DNA of 51,226 nt. It comes from an uncultured Lachnospiraceae bacterium (GTDB taxonomy: Bacteria; Bacillota; Clostridia; Lachnospirales; Lachnospiraceae). The position numbers and the translations under genes are program-made. The stretch lies in contig CANSUS010000024.1 in the NCBI GenBank assembly GCA_947650155.1, positions 1 through 51,226 on the forward strand, written 5' to 3'. Shown piece after piece: positions 1 through 6,745 of the stretch (position 1 is its first letter; every line of letters starts with the position of its first letter). The notes under the pieces are model-generated. The model was not told where the DNA came from. It saw only the letters and a program-made list of their open reading frames with translations, and did not search any database.

Positions 1-50
1 GCAACCGGCTCATAACCGGTCGGTCCTGGGTTCGAGTCCCCGAAGGTCCA
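1..50 (+). tRNA. tRNA-Met (CAT), 5' end outside window
   Basis: The window opens inside a tRNA. An anticodon stem with loop CTCATAA gives anticodon CAT, followed by a T arm with the TTCGAGT loop and a 3' acceptor strand ending in discriminator A at 50. The D arm and 5' acceptor lie before base 1. CAT could also be initiator Met or lysidine-modified Ile; the elongator form is the likeliest reading. It heads a tRNA cluster. Confidence 0.85.
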
Positions 51-80
51 TTTTTATAAAAAACTCGTTAAATGATATAA

Positions 81-154
81 GGCCTAGTGGCTCAGTTGGT
101 TAGAGCGCCGCCCTGTCACGGCGGAGGTCGAGGGTTCGAGTCCCTTCTGGGTCG
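81..154 (+). tRNA. tRNA-Asp (GTC)
   Basis: A full cloverleaf can be folded. The acceptor GGCCTAG pairs with CTGGGTC, the anticodon stem CCGCC/GGCGG encloses loop CTGTCAC (anticodon GTC), and the T loop is TTCGAGT. CCA is not encoded. It is 30 bp after the partial tRNA-Met. Confidence 0.96.
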
Positions 155-173
155 TTGGCTGTAATATAGCTGT

Positions 174-246
174 GGGATCTTAGCTCAGCTGGGAGAGCAT
201 CTGCCTTACAAGCAGAGGGTCATAGGTTCGAGCCCTATAGGTCCCA
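174..246 (+). tRNA. tRNA-Val (TAC)
   Basis: A full cloverleaf can be folded. The acceptor GGGATCT pairs with AGGTCCC, the anticodon stem TCTGC/GCAGA encloses loop CTTACAA (anticodon TAC), and the T loop is TTCGAGC. CCA is not encoded. Confidence 0.96.
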
Positions 247-256
247 TTCCATATAT

Positions 257-340
257 GCCGGCGTGGCGGAACTGGCAGACGCGCAGGACTTAAAATCCTG
301 TTGTAGAAATACAGTACCGGTTCGATTCCGGTCGCCGGCA
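257..340 (+). tRNA. tRNA-Leu (TAA)
   Basis: A class II tRNA with a long variable arm. The acceptor GCCGGCG pairs with CGCCGGC, and the anticodon stem CAGGA/TCCTG encloses loop CTTAAAA (anticodon TAA). It is the last tRNA of the cluster and is followed by a terminator. Confidence 0.96.
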
Positions 341-350
341 TTAAAGAATA

Positions 351-380
351 AAGAACTCCTTTTTATGGAGTTCTTTTTTG
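351..380 (+). terminator. Rho-independent terminator of the tRNA cluster
   Basis: The stem AAGAACTCC/GGAGTTCTT has a 7-nt T-rich loop and runs into a T tract, directly after tRNA-Leu. It closes the tRNA transcript. Confidence 0.9.
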
Positions 381-438
381 TATATTGGAGTTTAATTTTA
401 GAGTGATGCAGAGTAATTGATTATATTGATAGGAGAAA

Positions 439-705
439 ATGATGAAGAAGAAGGAAATTTTACAACAGATCAAATTATCAAATTCACAGAAAGAAAAATT
501 AAATGCTGAAATAAAGGCTTTTTATCTGGACGAGCGTGGAGAAGAAATTGGAATAATAGAACAAATGCAGCTGTTGGAGTTATTTGAACGGAAAATGGCT
601 CCGATTATTTATAATAAAGCGCTTGACGATGCAAAGAGCTGGTTTTCACGAATGATGGATAATCTGGATTCTGATTATTATACCTTATACAGGGAGGAGG
701 ATTGA
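439..705 (+). CDS. DUF2164 family protein
   Basis: Small, charged, mostly helical protein of 88 residues. It matches the pattern of the DUF2164 family: an N-terminal amphipathic helix, a central 'DERGEEIG' stretch, then 'YNKALDDAK' and an acidic C-terminus. No membrane segment or signal peptide is visible. An AGGAG site at 431-435 precedes two consecutive ATGs (439 and 442); with the usual spacing the second is equally possible. The function of the family is unknown. It stands alone between the tRNA terminator and the FMN riboswitch, and its stop codon overlaps the -35 box of the ribU promoter. Confidence 0.85.
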   Translation: MMKKKEILQQIKLSNSQKEKLNAEIKAFYLDERGEEIGIIEQMQLLELFERKMAPIIYNKALDDAKSWFSRMMDNLDSDYYTLYREED

Positions 706-729
706 CATTTTTCTTTTCTATGCTATAAT
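702..729 (+). promoter_or_regulatory. Sigma-A-type promoter for the FMN riboswitch/ribU unit
   Basis: Consensus TTGACA (702-707) and TATAAT (724-729) with a 16-bp spacer sit just ahead of the riboswitch aptamer. The -35 box overlaps the stop codon of the DUF2164 gene. Confidence 0.88.
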
Positions 730-754
730 GATATAAACAATTGAATAGTATTTG

Positions 755-866
755 ATGTCTTCAGGGCAGGGTGAAATTCCCGATCGGCGGTGATAGTCCG
801 CGGGCGCGAAAGCGCGGGGTTTGGTGAAATTCCAAAACCGACGGTATAGTCCGGATTAAAGAAGGT
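755..866 (+). ncRNA. FMN riboswitch aptamer (RFN element)
   Basis: The conserved RFN landmarks appear in order: CTTC-AGGGCAGGGTGAAATTCCC, a G+C-rich variable hairpin (GCGGGCGCGAAAGCGCGG region), GGTGAAATTCC, the GACGGTATAGTCCGG block, and a closing GAAG that pairs with the opening CTTC. It lies between a strong promoter and ribU, so FMN binding is expected to control the riboflavin importer. Confidence 0.95.
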
Positions 867-1000
867 GTGTTGATGTTGTCAGGAGGTAACCTGACTATAT
901 TTTCTGCACTTTTTTTGATAGGAAGCTGCTTTGTTGACATTTTCAATACACCTGATTAACACCTGGAAGAGATAGAATACTTTCAGGTGTTAATTTTTTT
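864..1000 (+). terminator. FMN riboswitch expression platform with terminator
   Basis: The terminator hairpin is TTAACACCTG (956-965) with CAGGTGTTAA (984-993), followed by seven T. Upstream, GGTGTGTTG (864-872) can pair with CAATACACC (944-952), enclosing a small GTCAGG/CCTGAC hairpin (878-895). ACACCTG occurs twice (948-954 and 959-965), so the 984-993 strand has two possible partners. This is the layout of a transcriptional on/off switch: FMN bound gives termination, FMN free gives ribU expression. The pairing scheme is my reading, not folded by software. Confidence 0.8.
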
Positions 1001-1018
1001 AGAAGGGAAGAAATAAAA

Positions 1019-1570
1019 ATGAATCATTGGAGAACAAAAAAACTTGCAACAATGGCTATGTTATGTACACTAAGTTTTATAGCGGCGGCGGTGCTTCGCT
1101 TTCCGATCGTGCTTTTTTTGAGGTATGATCCGAAGGATGTGATTATAGCGATTGGAGGAATGCTCTATGGTCCGTGGGCTTCATTTGCAATTACGCTGAT
1201 TGTTTCGGCTCTGCAGATGTTTACTGTCAGCGGAACGGGAATTTTAGGCTTTTTGATGAATGTAGTGTCAAGCTGTTCCTTTGCGTGTACGGCTTCATTT
1301 TTTTACAAAAGAAAGAAAAAGTTTTCAAGTGCCGTACTTGGTCTTTTGTGTGGATGGGGATGTCAGGTGGTAATAATGATGTTCTGGAATTATCTGATTG
1401 CACCGATCTATATGGGATATCCAAGGGAGGAAATTGTAAAATTGCTGTTACCGGCATTTTTGCCGTTTAATTTGATCAAGGGCGGTTTCAATGCAGGAAT
1501 TACTATATTTTTGTATAAACCGGTCATTCTGGTTTTAAAGAGTTCCGGATTGATTCCTCCGGAGAGGTAA
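1019..1570 (+). CDS. ribU: ECF transporter S component, riboflavin-specific RibU
   Basis: Integral membrane substrate-binding (S) subunit of an energy-coupling-factor vitamin importer, 183 residues, the usual size of the family. About six hydrophobic segments are visible. The N-terminal motif 'ALLxTLSFIAAAVLRFPI'-like helix and the early 'YDPKDVIIAIGGMLYGP' loop are typical of RibU. It should bind riboflavin outside the cell and work with the shared EcfA/A'/T module, which is not encoded here. The FMN riboswitch directly upstream supports both substrate and regulation. The start follows an AAGGGAAG site. Confidence 0.92.
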   Translation: MNHWRTKKLATMAMLCTLSFIAAAVLRFPIVLFLRYDPKDVIIAIGGMLYGPWASFAITLIVSALQMFTVSGTGILGFLMNVVSSCSFACTASFFYKRKKKFSSAVLGLLCGWGCQVVIMMFWNYLIAPIYMGYPREEIVKLLLPAFLPFNLIKGGFNAGITIFLYKPVILVLKSSGLIPPER

Positions 1571-1578
1571 GATATAAT
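1550..1578 (+). promoter_or_regulatory. Promoter for the LytTR-DUF3021 pair
   Basis: TTGATT (1550-1555) and TATAAT (1573-1578) are 17 bp apart. The -35 box lies inside the 3' end of ribU and the -10 just after its stop. The LytTR gene starts about 50 bp downstream. Confidence 0.65.
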
Positions 1579-1629
1579 CAAATAAGTAGAAAGTGGAATT
1601 TATAGATTTGTCAGGAATAAAGAGGGATT

Positions 1630-2073
1630 ATGAAATTATTGATAGAGCAGGATGATAGGTATAAGGAAACAGAAATACATATCAGATGCGGGATGATCGA
1701 TACGGAGTTACAGCATATTATTGATGAGATTCATCTTTCTATGTTCTCATTGATGGTGTCAAAGGATGGAGTAATCAGTAAACTTTCTTTGGAGGAGATT
1801 TTTTATTTTGAGAGCGTGGATGAAAGGACTTTTGTGTATTCAAAAGAAGACGTCTTTATGTGCGATCACAGGCTGTACGAGATAGAAGAGAAGATTGGTA
1901 AATATTGTTTTGCCCGGATCAGCAAATCGGTGATTGTAAATATCAAAAAGATTCGGGAAATCAAACCGCAGTTAAACGGCCGGTTTGAGGCAATCCTTGA
2001 CAATGGAGAGCGGCAGGTCGTAAACAGACATTATGTAAGCGGACTGAAAGAAAAATTTACAAGGAGATGGTAA
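1630..2073 (+). CDS. LytTR family DNA-binding regulator
   Basis: 147-residue regulator. The C-terminal half is a LytTR DNA-binding domain, recognisable from 'GVISKLSLEEIFYFESVDERTFVY', 'ARISKSVIVNIKKI' and the closing 'NRHYVSGLKEKF'. The N-terminal ~45 residues carry no receiver domain, so it is not a classic two-component regulator. It is one base from a DUF3021 membrane protein. Such LytTR/DUF3021 pairs are common in Firmicutes; the membrane partner is thought to restrain the regulator and often to regulate its own operon. Start chosen from the GAGGG site at 1622. Confidence 0.9.
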   Translation: MKLLIEQDDRYKETEIHIRCGMIDTELQHIIDEIHLSMFSLMVSKDGVISKLSLEEIFYFESVDERTFVYSKEDVFMCDHRLYEIEEKIGKYCFARISKSVIVNIKKIREIKPQLNGRFEAILDNGERQVVNRHYVSGLKEKFTRRW

Positions 2074-2074
2074 G

Positions 2075-2503
2075 TTGAAAGTGAAAACGGATATTGTAAA
2101 CAGAGTGATAAAGGCATTGGCAAGTTTTACTGTTTCTTATGCATTTGTGATCATTTTTTATGTGCTTATCAGTGATATGGGGATTTTTGATCCGATTGAC
2201 AATAAAATGTCGATGCAGCTTATGTGTATTTGTTTTGTGATTGCACTGATTCATTTTGGAATGGGATTTCTTGATATTAAGTCCAATATACTATTTTTTC
2301 TTCTGTATTTTGGGGTGGTAGTGGCAGTAGTATTGTTTATGGGATTCTTTGTGTATCATTTTTTCATTATGAGCGTTACCTTTTTTGTATATCTTATGGG
2401 GATGCTGGCAGTTGTCTTTTCGGGGACTTATTTGATCGCTTATTATGACGATTGGAAAAAAGTGCAGGAGATCAATGAAATAATCCGCCGAAACAGAAAA
2501 TAA
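2075..2503 (+). CDS. DUF3021 family membrane protein, partner of the LytTR regulator
   Basis: 142 residues with four hydrophobic segments (roughly 15-37, 47-65, 75-97 and 103-125) and a charged C-terminal tail, as in DUF3021 proteins. Translation starts at TTG 2075, one base after the upstream stop codon. The AAGGAG site lies inside the end of the LytTR gene, so the two are translationally coupled. Likely acts in the membrane as anti-regulator or sensor for the LytTR protein. The signal sensed is unknown. Confidence 0.86.
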   Translation: MKVKTDIVNRVIKALASFTVSYAFVIIFYVLISDMGIFDPIDNKMSMQLMCICFVIALIHFGMGFLDIKSNILFFLLYFGVVVAVVLFMGFFVYHFFIMSVTFFVYLMGMLAVVFSGTYLIAYYDDWKKVQEINEIIRRNRK

Positions 2504-2530
2504 AAATATAACATTTGCAGCAGCTTACCT

Positions 2531-2566
2531 GCCTGTTTCGGTAACTTACCGAAACAGGCATTTTTT
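2531..2566 (+). terminator. Terminator of the LytTR-DUF3021 operon
   Basis: A 12-13 bp perfect stem GCCTGTTTCGGTA/TACCGAAACAGGC with a tiny loop is followed by seven T. It closes the DUF3021 unit. Confidence 0.92.
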
Positions 2567-2580
2567 TATTTTTATAGAAA

Positions 2581-2589
2581 TGATACAAT
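2581..2589 (+). promoter_or_regulatory. Extended -10 promoter for the Ntn hydrolase gene
   Basis: TGATACAAT gives an extended -10 (TG, one base, TACAAT) 27 bp before the start codon and right after a terminator. No good -35 box is present in the T tract upstream. Confidence 0.45.
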
Positions 2590-2616
2590 AGAAAAAACAG
2601 TCTGGAAGGAGAAAGT

Positions 2617-3723
2617 ATGAAAGAAGAACTGGAAAATGGAAGAAAAAAATCTTTAACGGATAAAAAGGTTTCTGGAAGACGTTGGAAAATTTTTTTGACA
2701 ATTTTTTGTGCAGGGGTGATTGCTCTGATTGGAGGCGCCGGTATTTTGTTCAAGGAGGAATTGAAAATAACAGGATCTATCCGGCCGGTTATAGAGGAGA
2801 AAAATATTTATTATATGGAAGTAGAAGGGGACTATCATTTTGAAGAATTTCTGGCATTAGGAGGGGCATCTTCGGACAGGGAAGTCAGCGCATTTTTGAC
2901 AAATTGTATTTCCAAGGGATTTTATCAGGTAGAGGTGACAAATGAAGGACCTGCCTGCAGCACAATTTCAGCGTTGGATAGTGAGGGAAGTCATGTTTTT
3001 GGAAGAAATTTTGACTGGGGAAATTCGGTTCCGATTATTGTGCGGTGTATGCCTGAGGATGGATATGCATCCATTTCCACTTGTGATTTTCAGAATATTA
3101 CGGAAAGTCCGGATGTTCTGCCAAAAGATTTTATGGTTAAAATGTTGGCAATTGCGTCAGTTTATGTGCCGATGGACGGGATCAATGAGGCGGGACTTTG
3201 TGTGGCTGACTTGGAAGTAAATGAAGGGGGAATGATAGAGACCGACACTGAAAAACCGGATTTAACGATTACAACGGCGATTCGTCTTTTACTAAATAAG
3301 GCGGCGACGGTGGAAGAGGCAGTCGAGCTGCTAGGGCAGTATGATATTCACGCCTCCGGCGGTATCAGCCATCATCTTGCCATTTGTGATGCAACAGGCG
3401 CCTCCGTCAGTGTGGAATTTGTAAAAGGGGAAATGATAGTGGTAGATACGAACTATATTACGAATTTTAATCTTGCAAATGGGGATATTACTGCAGGCGG
3501 TGAAAGCGCAAAAGAACGCTATGAGCTGCTTGAAAGTATCTATAAAGAAAAAAACGGCGTTCTTACAGATGAAGAGATAAAAGACGCTCTGTGCCGGGTA
3601 TCGAAGAAAGAAGGAGAATGGACGACACAATGGTCAATTGTATACAGACAGGATACCCAGACAGTCGGGTACTATTTTGACGGAGAATATCAGGATGGAA
3701 TCTCTTTTCAGGTTGTGGATTAA
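2617..3723 (+). CDS. Membrane-anchored choloylglycine hydrolase-like Ntn hydrolase
   Basis: 368 residues. A basic N-terminus is followed by one hydrophobic segment (about 27-46) that should hold the protein in the membrane with the catalytic part outside. From residue 114 it shows the linear amide C-N hydrolase pattern: a candidate nucleophile Cys114 in 'ACSTISALD', followed by 'FGRNFDW', then 'GINEAGLCVADLEV' and 'ITTAIRLLL'. The family includes bile salt hydrolases, penicillin V acylases and acyltransferase-like enzymes that use an N-terminal Cys exposed by processing. Here about 113 residues precede that Cys, so removal of a long propeptide would be needed. The substrate cannot be read from the sequence. 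Monocistronic between two terminators. Confidence 0.82.
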   Translation: MKEELENGRKKSLTDKKVSGRRWKIFLTIFCAGVIALIGGAGILFKEELKITGSIRPVIEEKNIYYMEVEGDYHFEEFLALGGASSDREVSAFLTNCISKGFYQVEVTNEGPACSTISALDSEGSHVFGRNFDWGNSVPIIVRCMPEDGYASISTCDFQNITESPDVLPKDFMVKMLAIASVYVPMDGINEAGLCVADLEVNEGGMIETDTEKPDLTITTAIRLLLNKAATVEEAVELLGQYDIHASGGISHHLAICDATGASVSVEFVKGEMIVVDTNYITNFNLANGDITAGGESAKERYELLESIYKEKNGVLTDEEIKDALCRVSKKEGEWTTQWSIVYRQDTQTVGYYFDGEYQDGISFQVVD

Positions 3724-3827
3724 AAATGCGGCTCCGGGTTAAAATTACCTTGTGTAAAGAATATCCGGAGTCTCTATTTGAAAAGTACGGATTATGGCAT
3801 TATTTTATTAGTAAAAAATTAAAACAT

Positions 3828-3861
3828 AAAGAGAGCGGAGGTTTTTTCCTTCGCTCTCTTT
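3828..3861. terminator. Bidirectional terminator between convergent genes
   Basis: A 14-bp stem with one G-U pair (3828-3841 with 3848-3861) has a six-T loop. T-rich stretches follow on both strands. It separates the Ntn hydrolase gene (plus) from pepF (minus). Confidence 0.85.
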
Positions 3862-3873
3862 ACTGGAAAAAGT

Positions 3874-5676
3874 TTATTTTTCCAGTTCATCCGTCAGTTT
3901 TTCAATTTCATCAATGATCTTTCCAATGTAAGCAATGGTATTAAGCAGGGGCGCATCTGTTGTAATATCGATTCCGGCAAGGGAGGAAAGGCCGGCAGGA
4001 TCTAATGTAGAGCCCGCGGCAAGTACTTTTTTCCAGTCTTCCACGGCGGCGGTCCCTTCTTGTTCTATTCGTCTGCAGACTTGAGTAGCAATTGTCAGAC
4101 CGGCACTGTAGGTGTAGGAATACAGTCCCATATAGTAATGGGGCTGGCGCATCCAGGTGAGCGCTGCATCGTCAGAAATGATGACATCCTCACCCCAGAA
4201 TTTCTGCAGGGTTTCTTTCATAATGCGGCTTAAGGTTTCTGCATTTACGCTGCCGCCCTCATCTATCATTCTATAAACTTCCCGTTGATAAGCCGCTTCT
4301 ATCAAGTGCGTTACAAAATTGTGATAATAGGTGTTTCCGATCATGCATGACAATACCCAGCGGCGGAAACGGGGATCCGGATTTGATTTTAATAGATAAT
4401 GAGCCATTAACAGTTCGTTCATGGTGGATGGCGCTTCCACAAAATAGGTAGAAATATCTGTATCAAAAATGGACTGGCTGCTATTGCAGGATTTGAAATG
4501 TCCAGCATGACCTAATTCATGGGCAAGTGTAAAAACGTCCGACATACGGTCATTCCAGGAAAGCAGAATAAAGGAATTTTTACCATAAGGACTTGCGCAG
4601 AAGCCTCCGGTGGACTTTCCTGCATTCTGGGCAAAGTCTATCCAGCGGTCGCGATAAGCGGTTTTTACCATTTCCACATAATCTTCGCCTAAGATGGAGA
4701 GACCGTTTTCAATATAGGATTTGGATTCTTCAATTGTAACTTTGGGATCATATTCAGGATCGACGGCAATTTTTAAGTCGGCAAATTCCATGTGATCCAG
4801 TTTGTGGATCTTTTTCAAAAGACGGGCATATTTACGCATATGCGGCGCCAGCTTTTCTGTGATCAGGTCAATCTGGCGGTGATACATTTCCGGCGACACT
4901 TTTTGCGGAAAAAGCAGACTGTCAATTACAGAATGAAAACCCCGTAAAGAAGCAAGCGTTTTTTCTGTTTGTACCTGAGTGTTGTATGCGGCAGCCGTAG
5001 TGTTTTCGTATTCCCGTATTTTTTCAGAAAAAGCAGCGAAAGCAGCCCGGCGTATGTCGGTATTCTGTTCATACTCGTAATTGTTTTCAAACAAGGTGTA
5101 GCTTAATGGGTATTCTTTTCCTGCTGCTGAAAAAGGAGGAAATTTTATGTCTGCCAGTTTGGTCATATTGTAGATCTGATAAGGGGCATTTATGGTTCTG
5201 GATAATGCCGCCAATACACGTTCTGTCTCAGGATGCAGTCTGTGAGGCTTGTCACGCAGAATATTTTCTAAAAAATGTTTATTTTCTGTGGCGATAGCAA
5301 TGGTTTCTGATAATAGAGATTCATTCTGCTCGGAAATTTCACTGTTGATAAAGCTGAGGCTGCTGAGAATTTCCGAAATCAGATTTAAATTACGTTCGTT
5401 ACGTTCCTGATTGCCGGTATCGTAGTAATCTACGGCAACTGCCAGATCACAGTAATGGTTGATCAGGGTGAGCAGGCGCATTATTTCGCGGAAATCGTCC
5501 AGACAGGCGTTGATTGTTTTTGGAGTGTCAAGTTTCCCTTTATAGTCCGGTATCATACGCCTGCTTAAAGAGCTCACTTTTTCGATATCCTGTTGGAGCG
5601 CTTCTTCTGTCTGGTAAATAGAGGACAGATCCCATGTCAGTTCTGCCGGTATGTCTTTTCGTGATTTTAATTCCAT
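3874..5676 (-). CDS. pepF: Oligoendopeptidase F (M3 family)
   Basis: Cytoplasmic zinc metallopeptidase that cuts medium-sized peptides. 600 residues, the normal PepF length. The zinc motif HELGH is at residues 386-390 (His386, Glu387, His390), with the downstream glutamate helix 'FVEAPSTMNE' and the C-terminal 'QPHYYMGLYSYTYSAG' region typical of the family. No signal peptide. It begins 27 bases after the AraC-type regulator gene on the same strand, with a good AGGAGG site, so the two are probably cotranscribed. No link to xylan use is evident. Confidence 0.95.
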   Translation of the reverse strand: MELKSRKDIPAELTWDLSSIYQTEEALQQDIEKVSSLSRRMIPDYKGKLDTPKTINACLDDFREIMRLLTLINHYCDLAVAVDYYDTGNQERNERNLNLISEILSSLSFINSEISEQNESLLSETIAIATENKHFLENILRDKPHRLHPETERVLAALSRTINAPYQIYNMTKLADIKFPPFSAAGKEYPLSYTLFENNYEYEQNTDIRRAAFAAFSEKIREYENTTAAAYNTQVQTEKTLASLRGFHSVIDSLLFPQKVSPEMYHRQIDLITEKLAPHMRKYARLLKKIHKLDHMEFADLKIAVDPEYDPKVTIEESKSYIENGLSILGEDYVEMVKTAYRDRWIDFAQNAGKSTGGFCASPYGKNSFILLSWNDRMSDVFTLAHELGHAGHFKSCNSSQSIFDTDISTYFVEAPSTMNELLMAHYLLKSNPDPRFRRWVLSCMIGNTYYHNFVTHLIEAAYQREVYRMIDEGGSVNAETLSRIMKETLQKFWGEDVIISDDAALTWMRQPHYYMGLYSYTYSAGLTIATQVCRRIEQEGTAAVEDWKKVLAAGSTLDPAGLSSLAGIDITTDAPLLNTIAYIGKIIDEIEKLTDELEK

Positions 5677-5703
5677 TTGAAATCCTCCTGATAATAAATT
5701 GGT

Positions 5704-6522
5704 TTAATTTTGTTTTTTTCTAAAACTGCCGGGTGTGATCCCGGTTCCTTTTTTAAACTGTCTGCAGAAATGTTCGGTATTTTTGTATCCGCACTGTTCT
5801 GCAATTTCTGAAATACTTTGATCTGTATAGGTAAGAAGGTCTTTTGCTTTCCGGAGTCTGAACTCAATCACATCATCCATGCAGGAAATTCCAAACTGCT
5901 GTTTATACAGAAACTGCAGGTGGCCCATACTGATATGCAGTATTTTTGCCATCTCCTGTACATTCCATGCAAGCTGCGGATTGTTTGAAATCTGCCTGCG
6001 CAGCATTAGAAGTTCATGGTCATGAGAGGAAACTTCATGATGAAAAACATCATCCCGGAGTTTGGAAAAAAGAACGTGCAGAAATTGGGAGATGGCGGAA
6101 TTTCCCTGCTTCGTTACCAAATCAGACTGCATATCCGCACCGGCATGGCGCAGGAGCCTGGAAGTACCGTCTAATTGAGAAGTTTCCCAGGTTAACAGCT
6201 GAAAAAGATTATGGTAATAATCAGGATCTGATACCGGAAAAGGGTGGGAAAAAAAGGGAAAATGTCTGACAAAGGTTTCATCCGATGCAAATCGAATCCA
6301 GTCATTTCCATAAGTTTCCCGGCTTGCAGCATACCATATTTTATGATGGGGAGGATAAAGAATGGCGTGGTGCGCAGGATATTCCGTACATTGTCCTTCT
6401 ACATAAAATAACGCCGGAGTATGGGTCATCAGTAAAAGATAACAGTCATACCCTTCTGGAATATCAAATACAAAGTCGCCGGAATGGATGGCGTCATAGC
6501 CTGTAAAGTATATATGATTCAT
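5704..6522 (-). CDS. AraC family transcriptional regulator, divergent from the xylan operon
   Basis: 272 residues. The N-terminal ~150 residues form a cupin-like sensing domain with the 'HHAILYPPHHKIWY' type of motif. The C-terminal ~100 residues hold the two helix-turn-helix units of AraC proteins ('LAWNVQEMAKILHISMGHLQFLYK' region, then 'SISEIAEQCGYKNTEHFCRQFKK'). It is transcribed away from the GH39-led operon with a ~220-bp shared control region, so it is the best local candidate for activating that operon in response to a xylan-derived sugar. This role is inferred from position. Confidence 0.9.
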   Translation of the reverse strand: MNHIYFTGYDAIHSGDFVFDIPEGYDCYLLLMTHTPALFYVEGQCTEYPAHHAILYPPHHKIWYAASRETYGNDWIRFASDETFVRHFPFFSHPFPVSDPDYYHNLFQLLTWETSQLDGTSRLLRHAGADMQSDLVTKQGNSAISQFLHVLFSKLRDDVFHHEVSSHDHELLMLRRQISNNPQLAWNVQEMAKILHISMGHLQFLYKQQFGISCMDDVIEFRLRKAKDLLTYTDQSISEIAEQCGYKNTEHFCRQFKKGTGITPGSFRKKQN

Positions 6523-6599
6523 AATCTCTCACTTTCGGTACATAAAAAGGGGCATTTATCCAATAGGTGACGAGGGAGCAGACAGTTCTGCTTTTCATA

Positions 6600-6628
6600 A
6601 GTATAGCAGATAGGGAATAGGATTACAA
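6600..6628 (-). promoter_or_regulatory. Promoter of the AraC regulator-pepF unit
   Basis: Read on the minus strand, TTGTAA (6628-6623) and TATACT (6605-6600) are 17 bp apart, about 80 bp before the regulator start codon. Confidence 0.55.
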
Positions 6629-6664
6629 TCTGAGAATAGATCAAAAAGATATGAGCAAAGGTCA

Positions 6665-6693
6665 TTGTGACCGCTGCAGAGGCAAAATATAAT
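6665..6693 (+). promoter_or_regulatory. Promoter of xylan unit 1 (GH39 operon)
   Basis: TTGTGA (6665-6670) and a perfect TATAAT (6688-6693) are 17 bp apart, about 50 bp before the GH39 start. Degenerate half-sites resembling the shared operator (ACAATCTGAGAA at 6625 and a weaker match at 6646, 21 bp on) lie upstream, as expected for an AraC-activated promoter, but their match is poor. Confidence 0.6.
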
Positions 6694-6745
6694 ATTCTTA
6701 ACAATAGAATACTCGCAGAATTGATGGAGAGGGTAAGGAGAAAAA

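Noticed and set aside
761-946. Minus-strand open frame of 61 codons over the FMN riboswitch
   Set aside because: It is antisense to a well-recognised riboswitch, has no ribosome binding site of note, and no protein-like conservation that I recognise.
3726-3917. Small plus-strand open frame after the Ntn hydrolase
   Set aside because: It runs through the bidirectional terminator and into the 3' end of pepF; composition is that of non-coding sequence.
6655-6690. GCAAAGG/GCAGAGG pair 21 bp apart before GH39 as a copy of the shared operator
   Set aside because: The spacing is right but the half-sites fit poorly and the -10 distance (12 bp from the second) differs from 35 bp in units 2 and 3; probably coincidence or another regulator's site.
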